Shown here in pieces: positions 7,980 to 17,020 of a DNA stretch of 64,000 nt. The position numbers and the translations under genes are program-made. The stretch comes from Clostridium_AM tanneri (lineage in GTDB: Bacteria > Bacillota > Clostridia > Clostridiales > Clostridiaceae), in NCBI RefSeq assembly GCF_033659955.1, contig NZ_JARUJP010000005.1, positions 62,001 through 126,000 on the forward strand, in the 5' to 3' direction. Under the pieces are notes generated by a model, which was not told the origin of the DNA, made no database searches, and worked only from the letters and a program-made list of their open reading frames with translations. How positions within the stretch are numbered: position 1 is the stretch's first letter; each line of letters begins with the position of its first letter.

Positions 7980-10232
7980 ATGCAGGAAGTACAGGGTATT
8001 GTAGAAGATATAATATTTCAAAATGAGGAAAATGGTTATGTAGTAGCAAGGATTAAGTCCGAAAAAGAAAACATAACAATAGTAGGTTGCATACCTTATA
8101 TATCAGAAAACTTAAACTTAAGACTGTCTGGGGAATGGGTATTACATCCGAATTTTGGTCAGCAATTTAAGGTAATATCCTGTGAAGAGATTGTACCAAG
8201 TTCTACTGTAGGTATAGAAAAATATTTGGCCTCTGGAATAATATCCGGGATAGGACCTGTAACTGCAAAAAAGATTGTTGAAAAGTTTGGAGAAAAAACC
8301 TTAGAGATTTTGGATAATAATATAGAAAGATTGAAAGAGATAGATGGGATAGGCAAAAAAAAGATAGCATTAATATGTGAATCTTATTCTAAGCAGTATG
8401 AAATTAGAAATATGATGATTTTCTTTCAAACTTATGGAGTTTCACCTAATCAGTGCGTAAAGATACATAAAAGGTTTGGAGCAGATTCAATAAAAATTGT
8501 AAAGGAAAATCCATATGTGTTAACTGAAGAGATTTCTGGAATAGGATTTAAAACTTCGGATAAGATTGCAAGAAGTTTGGGAATAGAACCTAGCTCTCCT
8601 TTTAGAATACAAAGTGGAATAAAATATCTGATAAATCAGTTTTGTGCATTGGGTAATACCTATATACCTTTGGAGATATTGATTAAGGATGGAATTGATA
8701 CTCTTGGGGTTACTAAAGAAATAATTGAAGAAAATATATACAATGCACAAATTGATGGCAAGATAAAATTAGAGCAGGTTGATAACAAGATATGTGTATT
8801 CTCAATTCCATATTACTATTGCGAATTAGGAGTTACAAAAAAGATACTTTCCCTAGCGTTAAGTAATTATGATGATATGGATATAGATGTTGATAAAGAA
8901 ATAAGCCTTTTTGAGTCAGGAAATAATATAAAGTTTGCACCCTCTCAGAAGGAAGCGATAAGAGGAGCAGTAGAAAATGGAATTGAAATTATCACAGGAG
9001 GTCCTGGCACAGGTAAAACCACTATAATAAATTGCATAACTGAAATTTTTGAAAAAGCAAATCTTAAGGTTTATATGGGAGCTCCTACAGGAAGAGCAGC
9101 AAAGAGAATGACAGAAGCAACAGGCAGAGAGGCAAAAACTATTCATAGGCTTCTAGAGATGGGAATAAGTGAAGAAAATGAGAATCTACTTTTTTCAAGA
9201 GGTGAAGAGGCTCCGTTAGAATGTGATGTGATTATGATAGATGAGGCATCAATGATAGACATTGTTCTTATGAATAATCTTCTCAAAGCTGTATCCTTAG
9301 GAACTAGAGTTATAATTGTAGGAGATGTGGATCAGCTTCCATCAGTAGGTCCGGGAAACGTACTTAGGGACTTAATTGAGAGTAACTGTATAAAGATAGT
9401 TAAACTAAAAGAAATTTTCAGGCAGTCTGAGGAAAGCATGATTGTAGTAAATGCTCATAAAATTAATGGAGGAGAATTGCCTGTATTTAATAAAAAGGAT
9501 AAAGATTTTTATTTTATAAAATGTGATGACCAAAATAAAATAATGGATACGCTGATAGCACTTATAGATAGCAGGTTGCCTAACTTTAATAAAAAATGGA
9601 ACAAAACAAAGGATATTCAAATTCTTTCTCCTATGAGAAAAGGAGTTTTAGGAGTATCTAACTTAAATAAAAAACTTCAACATATATTAAACCCTGAAGA
9701 TAGTGAGAAGAAGGAAAAAGAATTTAGGGATATGATATTTAGAGTTGGGGATAAGATAATGCAGACTAAGAATAATTACTCCTTGAAGTGGTCAAGGATA
9801 GCTGGAGACGGTGAAAAAGAAGGAGTAGGAGTTTTTAATGGTGATGTTGGATATATAGAGGACATAGATGAAGAGAAACAAACTGTAGCAGTAATTTTTG
9901 ATGAAGAGAGAAAGATAATATACGACAATGTTTATCTAGATGAAATTGATTTAGCTTATGCTATAACCATACATAAAAGTCAAGGAAGTGAGTTCCCAGT
10001 AGTTGTTATACCTGTATTCATGGGACCACCACTATTAATGAATAGAAATTTGCTTTACACAGCTATAACTAGGGCAAAACAATTGGTGGTTCTAGTAGGA
10101 GACATAAAGGCTGTTAAGTCTATGGTAGATAATAATAAAAGCTTTGATAGATATTCATTATTAAAACATAGAATAGTGGATATAATGGAGAGTGAAGATA
10201 ATGTTATTGTTCAAGAGGAAAAGCTTAACTGA
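7980..10232 (+). CDS. recD2: RecD2-like 5'-3' DNA helicase (YrrC)
   Basis: 750 aa superfamily 1B helicase. The N-terminal 300 residues have the OB-like domain and helix-hairpin-helix repeats (SGIISGIGPVTAKKIVEKFG, LKEIDGIGKKK) seen in RecD2 but not in RecBCD RecD. Walker A GGPGTGKTT lies near residue 341, Walker B MIDEASMID near 417, and helicase motifs TIHKSQGSEF and LLYTAITRAKQ near the C terminus. It probably unwinds DNA in repair or replication stress without RecBC. Its end overlaps the ComFA-like gene by 32 bases. Confidence 0.93.
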   Translation: MQEVQGIVEDIIFQNEENGYVVARIKSEKENITIVGCIPYISENLNLRLSGEWVLHPNFGQQFKVISCEEIVPSSTVGIEKYLASGIISGIGPVTAKKIVEKFGEKTLEILDNNIERLKEIDGIGKKKIALICESYSKQYEIRNMMIFFQTYGVSPNQCVKIHKRFGADSIKIVKENPYVLTEEISGIGFKTSDKIARSLGIEPSSPFRIQSGIKYLINQFCALGNTYIPLEILIKDGIDTLGVTKEIIEENIYNAQIDGKIKLEQVDNKICVFSIPYYYCELGVTKKILSLALSNYDDMDIDVDKEISLFESGNNIKFAPSQKEAIRGAVENGIEIITGGPGTGKTTIINCITEIFEKANLKVYMGAPTGRAAKRMTEATGREAKTIHRLLEMGISEENENLLFSRGEEAPLECDVIMIDEASMIDIVLMNNLLKAVSLGTRVIIVGDVDQLPSVGPGNVLRDLIESNCIKIVKLKEIFRQSEESMIVVNAHKINGGELPVFNKKDKDFYFIKCDDQNKIMDTLIALIDSRLPNFNKKWNKTKDIQILSPMRKGVLGVSNLNKKLQHILNPEDSEKKEKEFRDMIFRVGDKIMQTKNNYSLKWSRIAGDGEKEGVGVFNGDVGYIEDIDEEKQTVAVIFDEERKIIYDNVYLDEIDLAYAITIHKSQGSEFPVVVIPVFMGPPLLMNRNLLYTAITRAKQLVVLVGDIKAVKSMVDNNKSFDRYSLLKHRIVDIMESEDNVIVQEEKLN

Positions 10233-11226
10233 AGAAAAAGATAAGGTTAGTGAGAATATACTAAATTGGGGCATTGGAAATGAACGCTTTTTAAACGTAG
10301 TGTCACTTCCCTATAACTCACCAGAAATTTTTTTGGAAATAATATTATATTACGTAAAAAATGAAAAGTCTGTAGTTTATATTACCAATGAATACCCGGA
10401 TAATATAAATATATTAGAACTTATAAAAAGAAGAACAAATTTTAGAGACTATTCTTATGTGAGAACATCAAAGGCAAATGTGAATTCTAGACTAAAAGTG
10501 TGCGACTTTGCTAATGCGATTAAGTTGAAAGAAAAGTTTGATCTTGTCATATATGATGATATAAGGAGTTTTCCCACTTATAGTAAGTATGAAGTATTAG
10601 ATTTAGTGTCCAAAATGTGTAATGAAAACACTAAAATAATATATTACTCTATTGAGGGTCTATTCAGAAATGAGAGGGAAATACTTATACCTGTAAAAGA
10701 TGCTAAAATTCCTATAATTGAGCCAAGAACCATACTGACTAGAATTGATATAAGTAAGGATATCCCATTTGTCATATATGATTATTTGAAGTGGTCTATA
10801 AATTCTAATAGAAAAGTTATTATATGTGTTCCAGATGAAGAAAAGGTAGAAAATGTATATCTTTACATGAAAAATTATTGCAAAAATATTAGCAAAAACA
10901 TAGTTCCCTTCATTAAAGGTAAATCTGATAAAAAATTAATTTCAAACTTTACAAAGATAAAGAGAATGGTGATTGTTACCAACGAATTTGAAGAAGTTCT
11001 TTCTAAGGTAGAAAATGCAGATGTTATGGTCTACTTTGCAGATGACTTTGAATTTAACTACAAAAAGCTAATATACTTCTGTGCTAGCGTTGGAAGAGGA
11101 GAAAAAGAGTGGAAAGGAGAGGTTATATTTTTGGCAAATGAAGAAACCAGAGATATGGAAAAAGCTAAGGATATAACTAGAAATTTTAATAAAGAGGCAT
11201 GGGAAATGGGATTGTTAAAAATTTAA
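10201..11226 (+). CDS. ComFA-like helicase-fold protein without Walker A
   Basis: 341 aa from the ATG at 10201, with GGAGAG eight bases upstream inside the recD2 end. The layout follows the ATPase region of ComFA, the helicase that helps pull transforming DNA into the cell: DLVIYDDIRSFP stands where ComFA has its DEVDAFP box, and the C terminus (CASVGRGEKEWKGEVIFLA, then MEKAKDITRNFN) matches the ComFA QxxGRxGR region and tail. However, the Walker A position reads SLPYNSPE with no GKT, and the zinc-finger N terminus is missing. It is probably unable to hydrolyse ATP. It overlaps comFC by 28 bases, so the two are likely made together. Confidence 0.7.
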   Translation: MLLFKRKSLTEEKDKVSENILNWGIGNERFLNVVSLPYNSPEIFLEIILYYVKNEKSVVYITNEYPDNINILELIKRRTNFRDYSYVRTSKANVNSRLKVCDFANAIKLKEKFDLVIYDDIRSFPTYSKYEVLDLVSKMCNENTKIIYYSIEGLFRNEREILIPVKDAKIPIIEPRTILTRIDISKDIPFVIYDYLKWSINSNRKVIICVPDEEKVENVYLYMKNYCKNISKNIVPFIKGKSDKKLISNFTKIKRMVIVTNEFEEVLSKVENADVMVYFADDFEFNYKKLIYFCASVGRGEKEWKGEVIFLANEETRDMEKAKDITRNFNKEAWEMGLLKI

Positions 11227-11879
11227 GATTTCTATGGGACTGTGTACTTCAAGTCATTTACTCAACAGATGAAAATTGTGTTCTCTGTGGGCAGGACTTA
11301 TTTGGAGAAGGTTTTATGTGCAATGACTGTGAAGAACGAATAAGATTCTGTGAAGATGCTTTTCAAGTTGAAAGACATGGCACTAGTTTTAATTGCTATA
11401 GTATATCATACTATTCAGGTGGAATGATGGAGCTTGTGCTAATGTTAAAATATAAAAGTAATTTTAGAGCAGGGGAAACAATTGCTAATTACATGATAAA
11501 GAGAATCGAAAAAGAAAAAATTGAATTTGATGCTGTAACATATATTCCCATGAGTAAAAAGTCTTTAAAAAAGAGAGGATATAATCAAAGTAAGTATTTA
11601 GCGAAAACAATAGGAGACGCATTGAATAAACCATTAGTTAGCTATCTTTGTAAGATAAAGGACACCAAAGATCAAATAGGATTAAGTGGTAATGAAAGAT
11701 GGAATAATGTGCAGGAAAGTTTTGATGTTATAGATAAAATTAATGTAAAAAATAAAAATATTTTACTGGTAGACGACGTTATAACCACTGGTGCTACAGC
11801 GTTTAGCTGTGCAGATCAGTTAATGAAAAAGGGTGCAAAAAAAATTACCATATTGACTGCAGCAAAAAGTAAGGTATAA
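11199..11879 (+). CDS. comFC: ComFC family phosphoribosyltransferase-like protein
   Basis: 226 aa. The N terminus holds a four-cysteine zinc finger (C27, C30, C41, C44: CVLC and CNDC) and the rest is a type I phosphoribosyltransferase fold with the PRPP loop ILLVDDVITTGAT near residue 190. ComFC is needed for DNA uptake in transformable Firmicutes, but the gene is also common in non-competent clostridia. The ATG at 11199 has AGAGG almost touching it, so translation probably depends on coupling to the upstream gene. Confidence 0.88.
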   Translation: MGNGIVKNLRFLWDCVLQVIYSTDENCVLCGQDLFGEGFMCNDCEERIRFCEDAFQVERHGTSFNCYSISYYSGGMMELVLMLKYKSNFRAGETIANYMIKRIEKEKIEFDAVTYIPMSKKSLKKRGYNQSKYLAKTIGDALNKPLVSYLCKIKDTKDQIGLSGNERWNNVQESFDVIDKINVKNKNILLVDDVITTGATAFSCADQLMKKGAKKITILTAAKSKV

Positions 11880-11890
11880 TTTATTATATT

Positions 11891-12148
11891 AAGTTAGGTT
11901 TGTGGTTGAAAATCGATGCTAGTCGCAAGCAAAACGATCCACGTAAGTTAGATAAAATATTTAATGAGCATGGTGCGGTTTAGAGGTAAGTCCTGCCGTT
12001 TTAAGACGAGAGAATGGGTAGTGAGAGGTTAATTCCGAGTAGCAAGAGTTCCAGCAGGCGAGTGTGGGGTCAAAGACCAGGTCAACTAACTTGATATTTC
12101 AAATTAAAGTTCTTGATGTTTTACATCAAGAACTTTAATTTTTTTTTA
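11891..12148 (+). ncRNA. raiA-type structured RNA
   Basis: About 200 bases with no open frame. The ends pair (AAGTTAG at 11891-11897 with CTAACTT at 12086-12092), and the G-rich interior (for example GGTGCGGTTTAGAGGTAAGT) looks highly structured. A very strong terminator follows. The position directly upstream of hpf (raiA) and this overall shape match the raiA RNA motif described in clostridia and other Gram-positives; reports link that RNA to sporulation and stress. Because the terminator separates it from hpf, it is probably a free-standing RNA. The family name rests on memory of the motif and synteny. Confidence 0.75.
12103..12148 (+). terminator. Terminator of the raiA-type RNA
   Basis: Seventeen-base perfect stem (ATTAAAGTTCTTGATGT and complement), three-base loop, then ten T. 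Confidence 0.95.
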
Positions 12149-12339
12149 AGTTTTGAACATAATATTATTGTAAGTAAAAAATAAAATGGATAAATAATTT
12201 TAAAAGATAATAATAAAAGTTTCTATAATATTTTGTTAATTCGCACTTGTTTCTCTTGTATTTTAATTCAAACCGTATTAAAATAGAGTTAACAAAAAAT
12301 AAAATTATATCCATAAAACCTAGTTTATGATATAAAACA

Positions 12340-12372
12340 TATCCTGAGAAAGTGATAATAATCACAAGGATA
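12340..12372 (+). repeat. Hairpin in the hpf leader
   Basis: TATCCT pairs with AGGATA and, inside it, GTGAT with ATCAC. The structure ends just before the AGGAAGGGG ribosome binding site of hpf, so it could affect ribosome access. Confidence 0.5.
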
Positions 12373-12389
12373 AGGAAGGGGCTGGAAAT

Positions 12390-12926
12390 ATGAATATAAC
12401 AGTAAGTGGAAAGAACATTGAAATTACTCCTGCATTAAGAAACGTAGTAGAGAAAAAGGTGTCAAAACTAGAAAAGTATTTCAAACCTCATATCGAAGCA
12501 CATGCTACATTAAGTGTGGAAAAGAATCGACAAATAATAGAAATAACCATTCATTTTGGTGGAATAATATTAAGAGCTGAGGAAGTTCATGATGATATGT
12601 ATGCAGCAATTGATATAGCTGTAGATAAATTAGAAGGTCAATTAAGAAAACAAAAAACAAAATTAGAAAAAAAATATCGTGAAGATTCAGTTAGGTTTTT
12701 ACAGCCTATACCTGATGATGCAGAAGATACTGATGATAGCGATGAACCTAGAATCGTAAAAACTAAGAGATTTGCAGTAAAGCCAATGTCTGCAGAGGAA
12801 GCAGTTCTTCAAATGGAACTTATTGGACATAGTTTCTTTGTATATCAAGATGCTGAAAGTGAAGAAGTAAATGTAGTATATAAGAGAAAAGATGGTAACT
12901 ACGGCTTAATAGAGCCTGAGTTCTAA
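12390..12926 (+). CDS. hpf: Ribosome hibernation promoting factor, long form
   Basis: 178 aa. Residues 1-100 are the S30AE domain that sits in the decoding site (MNITVSGKNIEITPALRNVV onward); residues 120-178 are the C-terminal dimerisation domain (VVKRF-like IVKTKRFAVKPMSAEEAVLQ, with HSFFVYQDAESEEVNVVYKR). The long form makes 100S ribosome dimers without RMF and protects ribosomes in stationary phase. AGGAAGGGG lies before the ATG. It is a single-gene unit between the raiA-type RNA and secA. Confidence 0.96.
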   Translation: MNITVSGKNIEITPALRNVVEKKVSKLEKYFKPHIEAHATLSVEKNRQIIEITIHFGGIILRAEEVHDDMYAAIDIAVDKLEGQLRKQKTKLEKKYREDSVRFLQPIPDDAEDTDDSDEPRIVKTKRFAVKPMSAEEAVLQMELIGHSFFVYQDAESEEVNVVYKRKDGNYGLIEPEF

Positions 12927-12957
12927 AAAAGAGGAAGCAAAAGCTTCCTCTTTTTTA
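12925..12957 (+). terminator. Terminator after hpf
   Basis: Fourteen-base stem AAAAAAGAGGAAGC with complement, AAAA loop, T-run. Confidence 0.95.
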
Positions 12958-13125
12958 TATAAATACACAATAATTTGACCTTTCAGGGTATATATAAACA
13001 AATTGCTACAAATATTAACTTTGCAAAAGGTCTATAATATATGTAAAATATTATAATATAAAACAATTATGCTCTTATAAATATTGCAAATTTGTAAACT
13101 ATAACGGAACTGTAGGTTATAAAAG

Positions 13126-13154
13126 TTGAATAGCTAAGGATTAGGTGATATAAT
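13126..13154 (+). promoter_or_regulatory. secA: SigA-type promoter of secA
   Basis: TTGAAT, 17 bases, TATAAT, about 42 bases before the start codon. A second AT-rich TATAAT-like stretch lies near 13033-13060. Confidence 0.65.
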
Positions 13155-13196
13155 CTAAAAGGTATATACAAATATGATATGGTGAGGATGAAAAAG

Positions 13197-15707
13197 ATGG
13201 GTATTTTTCAAAAGATATTTGGTACTTATAGTGATAGAGAATTAAAAAGAATATTTCCAATCGTGGAAAAGATAGATTCATATGATGCTAAAATGCAGCA
13301 ATTAAGTGATGAAGAGCTTAGGGCTAAGACAGATGAATTTAAAGAAAGACTTGGAAAAGGTGAGAGTTTAAATTCTATTCTACCAGAGGCTTTTGCTGTA
13401 GTTAGAGAAGCATCATGGAGAACAATGGGATTAAAGCATTATAAAGTTCAGTTAATAGGTGGAATAGTTCTTCATCAAGGAAGAATAGCTGAGATGAGAA
13501 CTGGAGAAGGTAAGACTTTAGTTGCAACTGCACCGGCTTATTTAAATGCACTTACAGGGAAAGGAGTTCATATAGTAACGGTTAATGACTACCTTGCAAA
13601 AAGAGATAGAGATATTATGGCACCAGTATATGAATTTTTAGGACTTAAAGTAGGTGTAATACTTCATGAATTAGATCAATCACAAAGACAAGAAGCATAT
13701 AAATGTGATATAACCTATGGAACTAATAGTGAATTTGGTTTCGACTACTTAAGAGATAACATGGTTATATATAAAGAAGAAAGAGTTCAAAGAGGATTAA
13801 ACTTTGCAATTGTAGACGAAGTTGACTCAATTTTAATAGATGAAGCAAGAACTCCTCTTATAATATCAGGAGAAGGAGAAAAGTCCACTGAGTTTTATAA
13901 AATAGCAGATTATTTTGCAAAGACATTGAAAAAGGAAGACGACTTTACTATAGATGAAAAAGCAAATGCTGTTATCCTTACAGAGGAAGGAATTAAAAAG
14001 GCAGAGGATTTCTTTAAACTAGAAAATTATGCTGACCCTGAAAATATGGAAATACAACACCATGTAGTGCAAGCCTTAAAGGGTAACTACATAATGAGAA
14101 AAGATAAGGATTATATGGTTGTAGATGGGGAAGTTTTAATAGTAGATGAATTTACAGGAAGAGCAATGGAAGGTAGAAGATATAGTGATGGTCTTCATCA
14201 AGCCATTGAAGCAAAAGAAGGAGTAAAGGTAGAAAGAGAATCAAGAACTCTTGCTACAATAACTTACCAAAACTATTTTAGAATGTTTGGTAAGTTATCT
14301 GGTATGACTGGTACTGCTTTAACAGAAGAAAATGAATTTAGAGAGATATATGGACTTGATGTAATAGTTATTCCTACTAACAAACCAATAGCGAGAATAG
14401 ACTTTCCAGATGTAGTTTATAAAACTGAAAAAGGAAAGTTTAAGGCTATTGTTGAAGATATAGTTGAAACTTATAAGAACGGTCAACCATCTCTTGTTGG
14501 TACAGTAAGTATTGAAAAATCAGAGTTGATTTCTGATATGCTAAAGAGAAAGGGAGTACCGCATCAGGTACTTAACGCTAAATACCATGAAAAAGAAGCA
14601 GAGATAATATCTCATGCTGGTGAAAAAGGAATGGTTACAATAGCTACCAATATGGCTGGTCGTGGTACCGACATTAAACTTGGGGAAGGCGTTATAGAGG
14701 CTGGCGGATTAAAGATTATTGGTACTGAAAGACATGAGTCTAGAAGAATTGATAACCAGTTAAGAGGTCGTTCTGGTCGTCAGGGAGACCCTGGTGCATC
14801 AAGATTTTATGTTTCCCTTGAAGATGACCTTATGAGAATATTTGGTTCTGATAAGTTAAAAGGAATAGTTGAAAAACTTGGACTTGGAGACGACGAGGCT
14901 ATAGAGAGTAAAATGGTCAGTGGTGCTATAGAAAATGCACAGAAGAAGGTTGAAGGTAATAACTTTGACGTAAGAAAAACATTGCTTCAGTATGATGATG
15001 TAATTAATAAGCAAAGAGAAATAATATACAAACAAAGATCACAAGTTCTAGAGGGAGAAGATTTAAGAGAAGAAGTTATTGCAATGTTTAAAGATTTAGT
15101 ATCTTCTGCAGTATCCTCTCACCTTTCAGGTCTAGAGGAAGAATTTGAAAATGACTTAGCTAAGCTTATTGACTACATGGAAGATATATTTGTACCTGCT
15201 GATACAGTAAAGGTAGAAGAATTGGCAAACCTAACAAATGAGGAAATTGTTGAAAGATTTATAGAGATAGGCGAGAAGATCTATGCTGAAAAAGAAGAGG
15301 AATTTACAGCTGAGCAGATGAGAGAAATAGAAAGAGTTATTCTGCTAAGAGTTGTTGACTCAAAATGGATGGATCACCTAGATGATATGGATCATTTAAA
15401 GAGAGGAATAGGACTTAGAGCTTACAAACAGCAGGATCCGGCTCAAGCTTACCAATTTGAAGGAAGCGAAATGTTTAACGAGATGATATACAATATCAAA
15501 GTTGAAACAATTAAGTATTTATTCCATGTACAGATACAAAAAGCTCCAGAGAGAGAAAGAGTCGTAAAGGAAACTCATACAAATCAAGCAGAGGACGACT
15601 CAATAAAAAAGCAGCCTGTCAAGAAAGAGAAGACAACAGGAAGAAACGACCATTGTCCATGTGGAAGCGGCAAAAAGTATAAAAATTGCTGTGGCAGATT
15701 TGAGTAA
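13197..15707 (+). CDS. secA: Preprotein translocase ATPase SecA
   Basis: 836 aa from the ATG at 13197 (MGIFQKIFG), with GTGAGG nine bases before it; ATGs at 13179 and 13188 are less well placed. Walker A MRTGEGKT lies near residue 100, the DEAD-type VDEVDSILIDEARTPL near 210 and the second RecA domain (MAGRGTDIKLGEG) near 485. The C terminus keeps the zinc motif CPCGSGKKYKNCC that binds SecB or ribosomes. SecA drives proteins through SecYEG at the membrane. It is followed by a terminator and then prfB, the classic order. Confidence 0.98.
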   Translation: MGIFQKIFGTYSDRELKRIFPIVEKIDSYDAKMQQLSDEELRAKTDEFKERLGKGESLNSILPEAFAVVREASWRTMGLKHYKVQLIGGIVLHQGRIAEMRTGEGKTLVATAPAYLNALTGKGVHIVTVNDYLAKRDRDIMAPVYEFLGLKVGVILHELDQSQRQEAYKCDITYGTNSEFGFDYLRDNMVIYKEERVQRGLNFAIVDEVDSILIDEARTPLIISGEGEKSTEFYKIADYFAKTLKKEDDFTIDEKANAVILTEEGIKKAEDFFKLENYADPENMEIQHHVVQALKGNYIMRKDKDYMVVDGEVLIVDEFTGRAMEGRRYSDGLHQAIEAKEGVKVERESRTLATITYQNYFRMFGKLSGMTGTALTEENEFREIYGLDVIVIPTNKPIARIDFPDVVYKTEKGKFKAIVEDIVETYKNGQPSLVGTVSIEKSELISDMLKRKGVPHQVLNAKYHEKEAEIISHAGEKGMVTIATNMAGRGTDIKLGEGVIEAGGLKIIGTERHESRRIDNQLRGRSGRQGDPGASRFYVSLEDDLMRIFGSDKLKGIVEKLGLGDDEAIESKMVSGAIENAQKKVEGNNFDVRKTLLQYDDVINKQREIIYKQRSQVLEGEDLREEVIAMFKDLVSSAVSSHLSGLEEEFENDLAKLIDYMEDIFVPADTVKVEELANLTNEEIVERFIEIGEKIYAEKEEEFTAEQMREIERVILLRVVDSKWMDHLDDMDHLKRGIGLRAYKQQDPAQAYQFEGSEMFNEMIYNIKVETIKYLFHVQIQKAPERERVVKETHTNQAEDDSIKKQPVKKEKTTGRNDHCPCGSGKKYKNCCGRFE

Positions 15708-15739
15708 TATTACTGGTAGTATAAAAGTATAAATAAATT

Positions 15740-15778
15740 AAATGTGGTTTTGCTTTTAAGCAAAACCACATTTGTTTA
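15740..15778 (+). terminator. Terminator after secA
   Basis: Sixteen-base stem AAATGTGGTTTTGCTT and complement around a tiny loop, then TTTGTTTAAT. Confidence 0.85.
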
Positions 15779-15841
15779 ATAAGTATTAGCTAAATTGAGT
15801 ATATAAGATTATTTTCTAATTGTAAAAGGGAGTGTGTTTAA

Positions 15842-16949
15842 ATGTTAATCCAGCTAGAGGAGATTCTAAATGAGTTAGGCAAATTAAGTGAGACTATAAA
15901 AGAAATTAGGGATTCTCTTTGACATAGAAAAAATTAATAATAGAATAGAAGAGTTGCAAAAAATAATGCAGCAACCAGACTTTTGGAATGACGTAAGTAA
16001 GGCCCAAGAGATAACTGGTGAAGAAAGGTTTATTAAAGGAAGGTTAGACAAATATATAGAGCTTAAAGAAAGAGTGGAGGATTCTGAGTTTTTAACAAAG
16101 ATGGCGGTAGAAGAGGAAGACGTAACCTCCTCTAAAGAAATACTAAGAGAAGTAGAAGAATTAAGAAGAGAAATTGACAGATTTAAAATAGAAATTCTTC
16201 TATCCGGAGAATATGATAAGAATAACGCAATACTAGACCTTCATGTAGGTGTAGGAGGAACAGATGCTCAGGATTGGACAGAAATGCTGCTGAGGATGTA
16301 TACAAGATGGGCAGAAAAGAATGAATTTAAAGTTCAAACTATAGAATTACTTTCTGCAGAAGATGCGGGAATAAAAAGTGCAACTTTAAAAATAATTGGA
16401 GAGTTTGCCTATGGATATCTAAAAGCCGAAAAAGGAATTCATAGACTAGTAAGAATATCCCCTTTTAACTCAAATGGAAAAAGACAAACATCCTTTGCTT
16501 CTGTGGAGGTTTTACCAGAGCTGACTAGCAATCAAGATATAGATATAAAGCCAGAGGATTTAAAGATTGATACCTATAGAGCCGGTGGTGCTGGAGGTCA
16601 GCACGTAAATAAGACTGAATCAGCAATTAGAATAACACATATACCTACAGGTATAATCGTTCAATGTCAAAATCAAAGAAGCCAACACCATAATAAAGAT
16701 GAAGCTATGAAAATGCTTAAGGCAAGATTAGCAGAGTTAAAGGAAAGAGCACACAAGGAAAAGATAGAGGACCTCACAGGCGAGTTGAAGGATATTGGAT
16801 GGGGAAGTCAAATAAGATCCTATGTGTTTCAACCTTACACCCTTGTAAAGGATCATAGGACTGGTGTTGAATCAGGTAATATAAATGCAGTTATGGATGG
16901 AGAAATCGATGGGTTTATAAGTGAATATTTGAAACAAAATAGCAACTAA
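15842..16949 (+). CDS. prfB: Peptide chain release factor 2, with programmed +1 frameshift
   Basis: The gene starts at the ATG at 15842 (AAAAGGGAG upstream). After 26 codons the frame meets an in-frame TGA at 15920 in the classic slip site CTT-TGA-C, preceded by AGGGA. A +1 shift skips one base (15920) and reading goes on from GAC at 15921 to 16949, giving 368 aa. The tRNA-mimic GGQ motif (RAGGAGGQHVNKTESA) is present, and the protein releases chains at TGA and TAA. The shift lets RF2 control its own level: little RF2 means slow termination at the TGA and more shifting. Downstream is a terminator shared with the M28 gene. Confidence 0.97.
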
Positions 16950-16958
16950 TTTAGTAGT

Positions 16959-16998
16959 GCTAGGGGTAAAATAATTTATTTTACCCCTAGCATTTTTA
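16959..16998. terminator. Bidirectional terminator prfB / M28 peptidase
   Basis: Sixteen-base perfect arms GCTAGGGGTAAAATAA and complement, followed by ATTTTTATTT. Confidence 0.85.
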
Positions 16999-17020
16999 TT
17001 TGAAAATATAATAAGCAATA

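Noticed and set aside
11891..12148. Considered 6S RNA, RNase P RNA and SRP RNA
   Set aside because: The hallmark core sequences of those RNAs are missing; position before hpf fits raiA RNA better.
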